Positions 7,166-15,431 are shown, numbered from the stretch's first letter. The stretch: 43,915 bases of DNA from a virus (IMGVR_UViG_3300010401_000481:1-43915), one strand, 5' to 3'. Numbers and translations are program-made. Notes: generated by a model not told the origin, from the letters alone.

Positions 7166-9765
7166 GACGCAATTCCCACTTCGTTCCTCGAATCCCGAAC
7201 ATGCTTCACCACGATATTCTTGCCTGCGTTGCTCTCCAGCCAGCGCAGAAACTTGTTGTGGTCATCGAGCACCGCCAGGTGCAGCGGCGTTGGCGCGACA
7301 TGCACCGAGGAGGCCCCGGCCGACCGGCCGCCTCCGGACGCCTGGGCGAACTGCTGCATGGCTCCCGCATCAGCCGTAATCGGCTTTTCCACGAATGACG
7401 GGGCGGCGTTCATGGCTGAGTAAAGGTCCAATACCCCTTGGTTCAACTTCGTGAAGAAGGGGACGCCAAACCTCCGCACCGTCTCGGCCTTGATGATCAC
7501 TTCCGGCCCGCGTTCGTTCACCTGGACGAACTGGCGGCCGCCAGGCACGACGCCGCCCTCGGCGAACGCGGCTGCCGATAACCCGGTCGCGAGCGCCGTT
7601 CCGGCCGACATGGCCACGGCATAGCCCGTAAACCCGGCTACGGCCGCGCCGCCGTAACTCGCTATCGATGCGGCCACGGCCGCTGGTGCCCAGGCTGCCG
7701 CCGATGCGGCCGCTTCGCTCTTGTCCGTCAGGCCAAAGAGCTTTTTCAGCGCGGCGATGATGGTCATCGAGGCAATCCACTGGATCACGATCTGGATGAT
7801 GTTCGCAATAATCTGACGCCCAATTTGCGAGAACACCTGGCCCCAGGTCTTCGTTCCATCGATCACCCCCATGATGGCGTCGCCAATGCCCTGGACTGAA
7901 CTCTTGATCCCATCGAGCACGCCGCCCGCCAGGTTCGCCCCCAGGTTCCCGAACTCATTCATCATGTCGGTCAACCCGCCCCGCATCCGCCCCAGGAAAT
8001 TGTCGCGCTCCAGTTCGCGCTGCTTATTGAGGGTCTCCGTTCGTTGCGTCTCCAGGACATTGATTTGCTTCAGCGCCTCGATGTGCGTTTCCGCCGTCTG
8101 GTCCTGGTCCTTGGCCAGCCGCTCGTAGGATGCCATCTGCTCATCGATGAGCCTCTGCTCTTCGCGCAGCAACCGGAGCAACAATTCCTTTTTCTCAGCC
8201 TTCGTTTTGTCCGGATCGCTTTCAATCCTCGCAACCCGGCCTTGGAGCTTCGCCAGCTCGATGGCAGCGGTTGCATCCGCCTCCTGCCGGGCCAGCTCCT
8301 CCCGCTGTCGGCCGTAAATCGCTGTCAGTTGCGTCTTGGCCTTTTGCACTTTCTCGTACTCGACCACATTGCCGTCCTGCTGCCGTGACAACTCCATCAA
8401 CTGCGAAAGCTCCAGCAGATAAGTCTTCTCCAACTGGTCCCGCTTGCTCAAAAAAGCCTGGTTCCACCGCTGCTTCATATCCTCGATGGATTTCAATTGC
8501 TCCGGCTTCAATGGGTCGGCGGCAAGCTGCCCTGTTGGTGGACTTGACGCTTCCGCTTTCTTTGGCCGTTCGGGCGTTGAACTCCATAAAAACTTGAGCT
8601 GGTCCTTCAGGTCGTTCCATTCCCCCTTCACGCTGTCCCAGACCGTTTTGCTATTGCCCTTGATGGCTGCCCAGGCTTCGTTGGCCCCGTTTGTGAATTG
8701 CCCCCAAATCGTCTTTCCAGCGTCCGTCACGGCGTCAACTGTTTCGGCCCAGCCCTGTTTAAAATTATCGATCATGGTCTGCGCCGACTCGGGCTTGAAC
8801 ATGAGGATCATATCGTGCCCCCCCATTTTTTGGGCTGCCTTCTCCAATTTCTCAGCCATGTCCCAGAGCGTTTTCACCACTTTGATTTGGGTCTCGATGG
8901 CTTTCGTGGCCACGTTCCAGGCACTCACCCAGACTCCCGTCAGGATTTCAACGATGGCTAACAGAGCGTGACCAAGCGACGCCAGCGCGGAGGCCAGGGC
9001 TTTGATAAGGGCCATGAACACCTGGATGTTCTCGGTGGCATGGTTAAACGACTCGGCTGCATCCTTCACGGCCTCGGCAATGCTCACCAGGGAAGGCAGC
9101 AACACTTGAATCGCTCTCGTCCCCATCCCTTCGAGCGCCGCTTTCGCCTCGCTCATGCTGTCACGGAACTCCCGCGCATCGGACACAAGCTCCCCGCCCA
9201 TGACCAGCCCCAGGGACTTCGCCTTCGCCATCACTTCCTGAATCGCTCCCGAGCCTTTGTTGAGCACCGGGATCATCGCCTGCCCGCCCCGGCCAAAGAT
9301 GGCCATCGCCAGATCCGTCCGATTTACTTCCGGGGCCAGGTTGTGGAAGCTGTCGGCCACTTGGAAAAGAAAATCCTCCAGCGTGCTGAACCCCCCGTTC
9401 TGCAAGTTCAATTTGAAGAGGGTCCGATAAGCGTCGTCACTGTGGCGCTCAAACTCCGCCAGGAACCGCGATGCCTCCTTTAAGCCCGCGTTGAATTCCT
9501 CCTGATTAACATTAGCCAGTTTCGCCGCGTAGCTCCATCCCGAGAGAGCCTCGGTGGTCATGCTGGTCTTTTCAGCCAGCACGCCCATCGCTTCCCCGCC
9601 CTCAATGATGCGGTGCCCCCACTCGATCAGGCGTTCCACCACAAAGAAGCTGGCGACCTTTTTGGCAGCCTCCTCCATCCCCTGGCTCACCTTCTTGGTG
9701 AACCCCTGGATCAATGCCTCTGCTGCCCGCGTCTCTGCCGAAATCTCAATCTTTACGTCGCCCAT
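7162..9765 (-). CDS. tail tape measure protein
   Basis: An 867-residue, helix-rich protein. Residues 1-60 match the opening of tape measures (VKIEISAETRAAEALIQGF). Long amphipathic helices follow, a charged coiled-coil block lies at about 410-590, and hydrophobic Ala/Gly-rich segments from about 620 (WIASMTIIAAL, then SYGGAAVAGF) can insert in the host membrane. It directly follows the chaperone pair with the frameshift. Using the rule of thumb of about 0.15 nm per residue, the tail would be roughly 130 nm (inference). No peptidase or lysozyme insertion is visible. Confidence 0.9.
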   Translation of the reverse strand: MGDVKIEISAETRAAEALIQGFTKKVSQGMEEAAKKVASFFVVERLIEWGHRIIEGGEAMGVLAEKTSMTTEALSGWSYAAKLANVNQEEFNAGLKEASRFLAEFERHSDDAYRTLFKLNLQNGGFSTLEDFLFQVADSFHNLAPEVNRTDLAMAIFGRGGQAMIPVLNKGSGAIQEVMAKAKSLGLVMGGELVSDAREFRDSMSEAKAALEGMGTRAIQVLLPSLVSIAEAVKDAAESFNHATENIQVFMALIKALASALASLGHALLAIVEILTGVWVSAWNVATKAIETQIKVVKTLWDMAEKLEKAAQKMGGHDMILMFKPESAQTMIDNFKQGWAETVDAVTDAGKTIWGQFTNGANEAWAAIKGNSKTVWDSVKGEWNDLKDQLKFLWSSTPERPKKAEASSPPTGQLAADPLKPEQLKSIEDMKQRWNQAFLSKRDQLEKTYLLELSQLMELSRQQDGNVVEYEKVQKAKTQLTAIYGRQREELARQEADATAAIELAKLQGRVARIESDPDKTKAEKKELLLRLLREEQRLIDEQMASYERLAKDQDQTAETHIEALKQINVLETQRTETLNKQRELERDNFLGRMRGGLTDMMNEFGNLGANLAGGVLDGIKSSVQGIGDAIMGVIDGTKTWGQVFSQIGRQIIANIIQIVIQWIASMTIIAALKKLFGLTDKSEAAASAAAWAPAAVAASIASYGGAAVAGFTGYAVAMSAGTALATGLSAAAFAEGGVVPGGRQFVQVNERGPEVIIKAETVRRFGVPFFTKLNQGVLDLYSAMNAAPSFVEKPITADAGAMQQFAQASGGGRSAGASSVHVAPTPLHLAVLDDHNKFLRWLESNAGKNIVVKHVRDSRNEVGIAS

Positions 9766-9798
9766 AACTGTGTGGTTTTTCCATTCGCCATCCGCACC

Positions 9799-10385
9799 TC
9801 AGATCGGCCTGCCTTTGCCTTTCGGCGATTCGCTGGAATACATCAGCTTCAATCTCTGGTTGGCCTTCAGGCACACCAGGTCCAGCATGCGGAACGTCAT
9901 CCCCTTCACGCTCTCCAGGCTGTGCCCCTGCCAAACCAGAAAATCAATTACTTCGCCGATGTCGCACTCGTTGGCTCGGCCGCTTTCCCAGCGAATATTT
10001 CTCGCAAGCGGCCGCCGATTTTTTTTACTGAATTGCTCACAATTGAGAGGTTCAGGTCCAGTGCCTGATCCAGCACGCCCATGAACTCGCCGCACGAGAG
10101 CGCCGCCAGCCAGGCTTCATCCTTGCCGGTCGTCTGCAGCACCAGAGTCTCGGACAACTCCTCCGAGTCCCGAATGATGGAGAGGAACATCTCCCCGTTC
10201 AGCAGCAGGACCGCCCCCTCCGACGCATCCTCCTTGCCCTTCATCGCGCCCAGGATGCGTTGAGCTTCTCCCGCCAGCTTTTCCGTCAGCGTCTTCAATT
10301 CCATCCAGGACAACTCCCGGATCGAGATCTCCTCCCCGCCCACCCTCACCTGGCGGGAAGCCTTTAAAATTTCAAACGTGTTCAT
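9799..10385 (-). CDS. tail assembly chaperone, -1 frameshift product (GT-like)
   Basis: This entry describes the product made if ribosomes slip by -1 at 10020-10026. Residues 1-122 come from the zero frame (ATG at 10383-10385). The next 73 come from the -1 frame (starting NRRPLARN and ending PKGKGRPI), with the stop at 9799-9801, giving about 195 residues. The C-terminal part is basic and contains a FRMLDLVCLKANQR helix. In lambda and most long-tailed phages the frameshifted chaperone (gpGT) binds tape measure through G and tube protein through T; the gene order tube, G, GT, tape measure is the same here. Confidence 0.75.
9948..10385 (-). CDS. tail assembly chaperone, zero-frame product (G-like)
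   Basis: A 145-residue protein, mostly helical and acidic in its middle, with a typical opening for this family (TFEILKASRQVRVGGEEISIRELSWMEL). It lies between the tube proteins and the tape measure. It codes in frame through the slippery A-run and ends soon after, in TSATSAK. Such chaperones coat the tape measure before tube polymerisation and are absent from the virion. Its excess over the frameshifted form is normally set by the slip efficiency. Confidence 0.8.
   Translation of the reverse strand: MNTFEILKASRQVRVGGEEISIRELSWMELKTLTEKLAGEAQRILGAMKGKEDASEGAVLLLNGEMFLSIIRDSEELSETLVLQTTGKDEAWLAALSCGEFMGVLDQALDLNLSIVSNSVKKIGGRLREIFAGKAAEPTSATSAK
9977..10026 (-). promoter_or_regulatory. programmed -1 ribosomal frameshift signal
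   Basis: On the coding strand the zero frame reads GTA AAA AAA ATC, giving a slippery A AAA AAA heptamer at 10026-10020. Five bases later a perfect 9-bp GC-rich stem begins: CGGCCGCTT (10014-10006) pairs with AAGCGGCCG (9985-9977) around a 20-base loop. Heptamer, 5-nt spacer and stable stem are the standard parts of a bacterial -1 site, and the -1 frame is open for 73 codons. Confidence 0.75.
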
Positions 10386-10413
10386 GCTTTTTGTTTTTGC
10401 TTTCTATTCCGCG

Positions 10414-11109
10414 CTAGCTCCTGGAAAGGACTTCCAGCGTCCACTTGTTATAATCCTCCAGGTTGTTCTCTCCCCAACCGGTCACCTGCACCTGGCCGGT
10501 AAATGTCTCCGCGTTCTTGGGCACTCCCTCAATTTGATCCGACTCAAAGAAGCGGAACGTCCCCTGCGTCAGCAGCGCATCCAGCGCCCGGTAATTCAGC
10601 CGAGTCAAAAGCGGGCAATCGAACTCGAAGGTCCATTCGTTGGACCCGAAATGCGTCGCGGACAATGGCCGGATGAGTCCGCTCCCCGGATTGTTCTCAT
10701 AATCGACCCCTTCCACCAGATTGCCGCCGCTATAGCTGGCCGACTGAATGAGAACGCCCACTCTGCCCAGGTCATACACGCGGTCCACCGTCAGTTCGTT
10801 CACACCGAAAGTCCGCGTCAGTCCATACTCGGCCGCCTGCACCAGGTCGGTTAGCCGGGTCCCATAATTGAGCATCCTCACCGCCTGCTCGAAATGCTCC
10901 GTCATCGTGAACGTCCGCCGTTCCTTGGCCGAGCGCAGCAGCTCCACGTCCACGCGCTTCAGGCCCCCGCTCGCTTTTGAGTGGGGCACCCGTTGCCGTT
11001 CCGGGTCGTTCTTGTAATCGAACACATTCCCGAAATCGATGTAGCCCGCCTCCCCAAGCGGCTGCCAATACAGCCGCCCGGAGAGCAGATCCAAAGTTTC
11101 CAGATTCAT
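10414..11109 (-). CDS. tail tube protein paralogue (second copy)
   Basis: A 231-residue protein clearly related to the gene upstream: both contain GRFYLKRKG/GRLYWQPLG-type starts, a WGN/FGNV segment, a K-R-x-DV block and a shared C-terminal motif of the form GQVxVTxWGENNLEDxNK. It contains a divergent centre. Long-tailed phages normally need one major tube protein; the second may form the tube end, be a minor tube component, or replace the first under some conditions. The start context is TTAAAACTATG without a Shine-Dalgarno. Confidence 0.7.
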   Translation of the reverse strand: MNLETLDLLSGRLYWQPLGEAGYIDFGNVFDYKNDPERQRVPHSKASGGLKRVDVELLRSAKERRTFTMTEHFEQAVRMLNYGTRLTDLVQAAEYGLTRTFGVNELTVDRVYDLGRVGVLIQSASYSGGNLVEGVDYENNPGSGLIRPLSATHFGSNEWTFEFDCPLLTRLNYRALDALLTQGTFRFFESDQIEGVPKNAETFTGQVQVTGWGENNLEDYNKWTLEVLSRS

Positions 11110-11113
11110 AGTT

Positions 11114-11180
11114 TTAACCCTTCAACGCTTCGCCCCTTAACCCTTCATGGGTCAACGGTTCAACGGTTCGCGGTTCAACG
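11114..11180. repeat. intergenic heptad-like repeats between the tube genes
   Basis: The gap between the two tube paralogues consists of imperfect units with a period of 7-8 bases, such as GGTCAAC, GGTTCAAC, GGTTCGC and GGTTCAAC at 11150-11179, and TTAACCC/TTCAACG-type units before them. A similar short run (TTAACCCTTCGCC...) occurs at 6499-6525. This fills the space and hides any promoter. Confidence 0.6.
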
Positions 11181-11181
11181 A

Positions 11182-11916
11182 CTAATCCTTGCGCACGCTC
11201 ACGGTCGGCTTGTTCAGCGGCAGGCATTCCAGCGCCACCTTGTTGAAGTCCTCCAGGTTATTCTCGCCCCAATTGGTGACGTGAATCTGCCCGAAGAAAT
11301 CCGTGGTCTGCCGGGGCAGCTTCGAGAACTGGTCCTGCTCGATATACCTGATGTCCCCTTCCACCCGGAGGTCATCGAACGAGGTGAAGGGCTGCGTCGT
11401 CACCGCCGCCGCCGTGTAATCCACCGTCACCGTCGAATTGTCCGCGATGCCGCCGCCCACCAGGATGGTGATCGCGCCGTTGGAAAGATCGACCGCGTAA
11501 TCGGTGTCCAGCACTTTGGTCACGCCGCCGACTTTCACCACCACCGCGCTCAGGCCCTGGTGCGCGGCGAAGTAAGTCCGGCCCTGCTTGCTGTTGCTGG
11601 CCGTCAGCGCTTCCGCTGTCACGTTGCCGCCGGCATAAACCACGTCCGCGCCCTGGTTGCCCAGCAGGATCAGCCGCTGAAGCTCCGGATGATGTTCATC
11701 CACCACGAACACATACTTGGGCTTAATCGATTTCACCAGGCTCACGTCCGTGCGCTTCACGCCTCCGGACGAGTTCATGTGATCGGCCCGGCCGACTTCC
11801 GGCTCCAGCTTGTGTTCCTGCACGTTCCCCCAATCCACATAGGAGGTTTCGCCCTTGCGTTTCAGGTAGAACCGGCCGCTGGTTAATTTCTTCGTTATGG
11901 CATCACCGAGTTTCAT
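11182..11916 (-). CDS. major tail tube protein
   Basis: A 244-residue beta-rich protein, the likely tube subunit. It opens with KLTSGRFYLKRKGETSYVDWG and ends with the VTNWGENNLEDFNK motif shared with its neighbour. A Gly/Ala/Thr-rich beta insertion at about 120-170 (VLDTDYAVDLSNGAI, then VDYTAAAV) is missing from the paralogue and may be a surface domain. There is no sheath gene next to it, so the tail is non-contractile. It follows a LamG-like gene and precedes the second tube gene. Confidence 0.75.
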   Translation of the reverse strand: MKLGDAITKKLTSGRFYLKRKGETSYVDWGNVQEHKLEPEVGRADHMNSSGGVKRTDVSLVKSIKPKYVFVVDEHHPELQRLILLGNQGADVVYAGGNVTAEALTASNSKQGRTYFAAHQGLSAVVVKVGGVTKVLDTDYAVDLSNGAITILVGGGIADNSTVTVDYTAAAVTTQPFTSFDDLRVEGDIRYIEQDQFSKLPRQTTDFFGQIHVTNWGENNLEDFNKVALECLPLNKPTVSVRKD

Positions 11917-11984
11917 AGTTGTCGTTTCCTGTTGGTTGCTTGGTTTGCTATTGCTGTCCGCTCTCTGCTATTTGCGATCCGTCA

Positions 11985-12833
11985 CTAGACATACGCCCGT
12001 CCCAGCGCCACCTGGAACCCCTGCACCGCGCCGTAAAGCGCCTGGCACTGCCCCGGCGAAAGTCCCTCCGAGATGCAGTAAAATTTCCCGCGCACCGCGG
12101 CGGGTTCCTGAAGCCCACCATCATTCCAGTCGTTCCGGCCGAAGACGAAGTAGCCAGTTCCCCCAGAATCATCAACCTCGACGTGGGCGGTGCCCGGAAA
12201 ACTGGCAATCACATTGCCGTTCAAATAAAGCGACCGCGCATTGAGGCCGTCAAAGCTGCCCAGCAAGAATCCCTGCACGGGCACGTCTTCATTCAGGATG
12301 GTGTCCTGGGCCGGATCTCCCCACCAGAGCTGCGCCCCGTCCGTTCCTGTGCGTCTCAACGCAAAATTCACATTGTCGCTGCCGCTACCCAGGCCGATCA
12401 GGCACGCTCCGCCCGCGTTGCTCCCCGGCGCGTATTTCCCGTAGAACCCGAGCGCTCCCGTTGGCTTGGGCGAACCATCCGCCTGCAGCACCCCGGTATC
12501 CAGATATTCACTGCCGGAGGAGAGTAATCCCCCATTCGCCCCGGTCTCGTTGTAGTCGCTGTCGCCATCAAACCCGGCACTAACGATCCGGTCAGGAACA
12601 CCCTCGGGATACTTCAGCCTGGTCAAGGCCATCTCCAGGTTGCCGCCACAGAACAGACACACGTCGATCAGCTTGTCCCAAATCCCGTAATCCTTGCAGT
12701 CCTGGACGAACCGATCCACGGCGTTCACCGTGCTTTGCCCCATGCTCGAGACCCCATGCGTTTGGGCCCGGTCCCGAAAATCATAAGTCTCGGTGTTATA
12801 CCGCCTCACCGTTTTTCGTTTCGTGATAATCAT
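11985..12833 (-). CDS. LamG/concanavalin-like virion protein
   Basis: A 282-residue protein. After a helical N-terminal 60 residues (ending CLFCGGNLEMAL), the rest looks like a LamG-type jelly roll: FYGKYAPGSN, NVNFALRRTG, SLYLNGNVIASFPG and a C-terminal EGLSPGQCQALYGAVQ helix, the pattern of LamG domains in which the last helix packs on the sandwich. It sits upstream of the tube genes in the tail region. Its place suggests a protein displayed on the virion, perhaps binding glycans (inference). The ATG overlaps the preceding stop by four bases. Confidence 0.7.
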   Translation of the reverse strand: MIITKRKTVRRYNTETYDFRDRAQTHGVSSMGQSTVNAVDRFVQDCKDYGIWDKLIDVCLFCGGNLEMALTRLKYPEGVPDRIVSAGFDGDSDYNETGANGGLLSSGSEYLDTGVLQADGSPKPTGALGFYGKYAPGSNAGGACLIGLGSGSDNVNFALRRTGTDGAQLWWGDPAQDTILNEDVPVQGFLLGSFDGLNARSLYLNGNVIASFPGTAHVEVDDSGGTGYFVFGRNDWNDGGLQEPAAVRGKFYCISEGLSPGQCQALYGAVQGFQVALGRAYV

Positions 12834-13063
12834 ACAATTTTGCTGCCGCTTTTTTCGTCGTTCGGTGTTCTGGTTTCGTCATTTCCCGCCAGCGCCTTCG
12901 GTTCCACCTGGCTCAGGCTGCCCAAATACTGCCGCAGTTCGGTGCCCGCCACTTCCGCCTCGTAATGGCGGGCGCGCGTCATCCGCGCCTCGCTCGCCGC
13001 TTTGTCGAGAATCTCCAGCGCCGCCTTCAGCCGGCCCACCACGTTGCTCTTGTTTGGGATCAT
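12830..13063 (-). CDS. small helical protein of the head-tail region
   Basis: A 77-residue protein starting MIPNKSNVVGRLKAALEIL at an ATGA overlap with the gene before it. It is helical and charged, with no cysteines and no membrane segment. I do not recognise it. The tight coupling on both sides supports it as a real gene, and the position is that of a completion or connector accessory protein. Confidence 0.6.
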   Translation of the reverse strand: MIPNKSNVVGRLKAALEILDKAASEARMTRARHYEAEVAGTELRQYLGSLSQVEPKALAGNDETRTPNDEKSGSKIV

Positions 13064-13584
13064 GATTTTTCGGTAACCACCATCCGTCCGCCCGAGCACT
13101 GCCAGGTCATTTGCCATGCGGCCCGTCCCGTGGACTGCTCCTCGCTCTCGCCCACCAGTTGGAACGCTTCGCTGTTCAGCGGATGCATTCGCAGCATCAC
13201 CGGGGACTGCCCCAGGTTCTGGCCCAGCAAGGCTGCTTCGACCAGGTCGTTCATCTTCACCACGCCCGGAGTGTCGCTGCCACTCCCGAGCGCCGCGTTC
13301 TTCCGCTTGCTGAAATCGCGGTCCGTCAATAGCAGCACGAACTCGCGCTTTACTTCCGTCTGCACCTCTTTCCCGGCAAACTTGTTCTCGTAATCATTCC
13401 CGCTCGGGATGATTAGGCACAGCCGGTTGTCGAACAGCATCAGCTCGCGCCTGGCCTTGACCAGGTCGGGCGTCGAATACACCTCCACCTTGTCGAACAG
13501 GGCGACACCAGGGCTAAGCTGCAGCGCCGTCAGCAGCGTCTTCACCTGGCCCATCAATGTCAGTGTCGGAATGAATGTGTTCAT
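13060..13584 (-). CDS. Mu gp37-like head-tail connector / tail completion protein
   Basis: A 174-residue protein starting MNTFIPTLTLMGQVKTLL, coupled to the DUF6527 gene by ATGA. It has the size, position and feel of the gp37-like proteins that follow gp36 in transposable phages and act at the tail terminator stage: a helical start, then alternating strands with a VFLLLTDRDF-like core (REFVLLLTDRDF). No catalytic motif. The family assignment is from position plus general pattern. Confidence 0.6.
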   Translation of the reverse strand: MNTFIPTLTLMGQVKTLLTALQLSPGVALFDKVEVYSTPDLVKARRELMLFDNRLCLIIPSGNDYENKFAGKEVQTEVKREFVLLLTDRDFSKRKNAALGSGSDTPGVVKMNDLVEAALLGQNLGQSPVMLRMHPLNSEAFQLVGESEEQSTGRAAWQMTWQCSGGRMVVTEKS

Positions 13585-13925
13585 GCGGCCGCCTCCGCAA
13601 AGGGTTCCATCGGCACGGTCTTGCCCGCCAGGTCGTGGGTGCAATCAGCCAGGTATTCCAGCGTCCCGGCCTTGATAAAGAAATGGCAGCACTTGAACCC
13701 CGGATCGCCCCAGGTGATTTTGACGGACGGATGGAACGTGGGCCGTTCCAGATTCCCGTCGAAACTCCAGATCGCTCCACCCTTGCCGGGCTCCACTTCC
13801 GCCACCCAGATTAAGTGTTGGCTCTTGCAGCCAGGGCAGATGAACCGGTAGCCGATGAGGATATCAGGCCCGGCTGGTTTTTGGCCCATGTAGGAGCGAT
13901 TGAATGGTTGCAGCAGTTTCGTCAT
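13581..13925 (-). CDS. DUF6527-family protein
   Basis: A 114-residue protein with the DUF6527 pattern: FICPGCKSQHLIWV with a CxxC, GAIWSFDGNLERPTFHPS, then CCHFFIKAGTLEYLADCTHDLAG. The cysteines and histidines probably bind zinc. Members are frequent in phages between head and tail genes; their role is not established. Both ends overlap neighbouring genes by four bases. Confidence 0.75.
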   Translation of the reverse strand: MTKLLQPFNRSYMGQKPAGPDILIGYRFICPGCKSQHLIWVAEVEPGKGGAIWSFDGNLERPTFHPSVKITWGDPGFKCCHFFIKAGTLEYLADCTHDLAGKTVPMEPFAEAAA

Positions 13926-14299
13926 TTGATTCTTTCCTCACTCCCCCAGCTCCCGGAGCTGCTGGCCAGCCCGGTCGGTTGCGGATCGGCCAGGGGATAT
14001 TGCGGAAACTTTCCGTCCCGAATCTCTTTCAACTCTTCCATCGCGTCCGTGTAGGCTTGCGTCCTGGGTTTGGAAAGGTCATCTACCAGGACATAAACCT
14101 GGTAGATGACTATGGGTCGCCAGAGCCGTCGCAACGTTTCGGTCGGAACCACGAAGCGCGAGCTCCAGTCCCGCACCTTTGCCTCGGCCTCAGCTATGGC
14201 ATGGATGAACGCGTTGGCCTGGCCGAAGTTCACCAGCCCGGCCTTCAGCTTGTCAATCTCGTCCTGGGGCAGATTCAAATCTGATTCCGCAAACGCCAT
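13922..14299 (-). CDS. Mu gp36-like (DUF1320) head completion protein
   Basis: A 125-residue helical protein. It matches the DUF1320 layout: an N-terminal ESDLNLPQDEID segment, a helix with EAEAKVRDWSSRF, then YQVYVLVDD and a C-terminal PQYPLADPQP tail. In Mu this protein lies between capsid and tail genes and completes the head-tail connector. Its Shine-Dalgarno (GGGGAGAGGG) is inside a 13-bp hairpin stem directly upstream, which could restrict translation. Confidence 0.65.
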   Translation of the reverse strand: MAFAESDLNLPQDEIDKLKAGLVNFGQANAFIHAIAEAEAKVRDWSSRFVVPTETLRRLWRPIVIYQVYVLVDDLSKPRTQAYTDAMEELKEIRDGKFPQYPLADPQPTGLASSSGSWGSEERIK

Positions 14300-14310
14300 A
14301 AGTTTCTTTT

Positions 14311-14353
14311 CCCTCTCCCCTGTTGGCCAGTCCGGCTCGGACAGGGGAGAGGG
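14311..14353 (-). repeat. 13-bp REP-like palindrome covering the ribosome site of the gp36-like gene
   Basis: CCCTCTCCCCTGT (14311-14323) pairs perfectly with ACAGGGGAGAGGG (14341-14353) over a 17-base loop. On the coding strand the second arm ends 11 bases before the ATG at 14299 and holds the only purine-rich ribosome-binding sequence. The stem resembles CCCTCTCCCC palindromes scattered through many bacterial chromosomes, and a related one lies at 16958-16982. Confidence 0.7.
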
Positions 14354-14368
14354 TTAGGGAGGGGTCCG

Positions 14369-15142
14369 TTAACTCGTCGCCGGCGCGGTCCGCTCGTACT
14401 CGCACTGTGCGGCCCTGAATTTCTCAAACAGTTCGTCGTCACCAAACGGCTGGCTGTAGACATGCAGTTCCGGCATCGTGCCGCCCAGGGCGCGATAACC
14501 GTCGCCCTCGCCGCCTACCCACAGTTTCTGGGCGTTCAGATGTTCGCCCGCCGCGACCGTGTGCGAGGCCCTGGTTACCCAGGTGCTGCCGCCGGTGAAC
14601 AGGTCAATCGACGATTCGCTGTTCACCCGCACCGCAATCACCTTTGCGATGTAGCCCAGGGGCACGCCCGCGCTGAACAATTGCCCTCGGTATTCCACGC
14701 CCCAGGAACCGCCCGGAATCGAACCGCACATGGCCCGCAGGATCAGGTTCTTGATTTGCAGGACGGCCTGCCAGCTATCCTCCTTGTCCCGGCTCACCAC
14801 CGCCAGCACGGTCGGCGTGACCGTGTCGAGGTTGCCGCTGCCAACCAGGGGCGAACCCAGGAAGTCCAGCGAGGTCCGGCCGATGTCCTGCGCGTTCGCA
14901 GCCACGCGGTTGCGGCGCAGGGTCGGGGCCGGGTTGTCCGGATGCGCCAGCCCGAGCGCAATCGGCCCGCCGCCCTGGTCGGGCAGGCTGTTCACCTTCG
15001 CTCCGTCCGAGAGCTGCAGTGCTCCCGCCCGGAACCAGAAGTCCGGCTGCGTGCCGGGCGTCATCGCCGGCCAGCCAAAAATACTATTCAATTCCCGCTT
15101 CAACTTTGCTTCCTGCCTGTCTGTGATCGTGATCGTTTTCAT
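14369..15142 (-). CDS. LamG/concanavalin-like virion protein
   Basis: A 257-residue protein starting MKTITITDRQEAKLKREL. The centre reads as a concanavalin-type sandwich: DFWFRAGALQLSDG, VNSLPDQGGGPI, SLDFLGSPLVG, VIAVRVNSESSIDLFTGG, and a terminal helix DDELFEKFRAAQ preceded by MPELHVYSQPF. This last pattern is typical of LamG domains. It is the second of three such modules in the virion gene block. The start is chosen at the ATG after the run of shadow frames, where the conserved region begins. Glycan binding or capsid decoration is inferred. Confidence 0.7.
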   Translation of the reverse strand: MKTITITDRQEAKLKRELNSIFGWPAMTPGTQPDFWFRAGALQLSDGAKVNSLPDQGGGPIALGLAHPDNPAPTLRRNRVAANAQDIGRTSLDFLGSPLVGSGNLDTVTPTVLAVVSRDKEDSWQAVLQIKNLILRAMCGSIPGGSWGVEYRGQLFSAGVPLGYIAKVIAVRVNSESSIDLFTGGSTWVTRASHTVAAGEHLNAQKLWVGGEGDGYRALGGTMPELHVYSQPFGDDELFEKFRAAQCEYERTAPATS

Positions 15143-15180
15143 TTTTACTTTTGCTTTCCGTGTTTGTTGTTCTCTGACCG

Positions 15181-15426
15181 CTACTGCTTTCTCCGATTCC
15201 GCCGCTGCCGATACGCCAGCTCTTTCCAGGCCCGCCGCGCCGCATCCCGCCGCCATCCGATGGGCGGTCGCAGCCGCGAGCGCCGCTCCTCCCGTGGCTC
15301 GCACAGGATGATGCCCGGCGAAGGCACGAACGAAGACACGACTGACTCGGCTGCGCGAAGTCGGGCGGTGATTCTGGCCATGCAAACGGCCAGCGCTTGG
15401 ATTGGAGTTACGTATCGTCGCAACAT
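15181..15426 (-). CDS. small basic protein of unknown function
   Basis: An 81-residue protein, strongly basic towards the C-terminus (RRAWKELAYRQRRNRRKQ). The start at 15424-15426 is preceded by GGAGGAG, one of the better ribosome sites in the window, overlapping the end of the cold-shock gene. This supports translation. A nucleic-acid-binding or packaging-related role is possible but unsupported. Confidence 0.55.
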   Translation of the reverse strand: MLRRYVTPIQALAVCMARITARLRAAESVVSSFVPSPGIILCEPREERRSRLRPPIGWRRDAARRAWKELAYRQRRNRRKQ

Positions 15427-15431
15427 TAGGT

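Noticed and set aside
14369-15385. N-terminal extension of the LamG-like gene up to 15385
   Set aside because: The extension is Arg/Ala-rich shadow sequence overlapping the small basic gene; the recognisable protein begins at the ATG at 15142.
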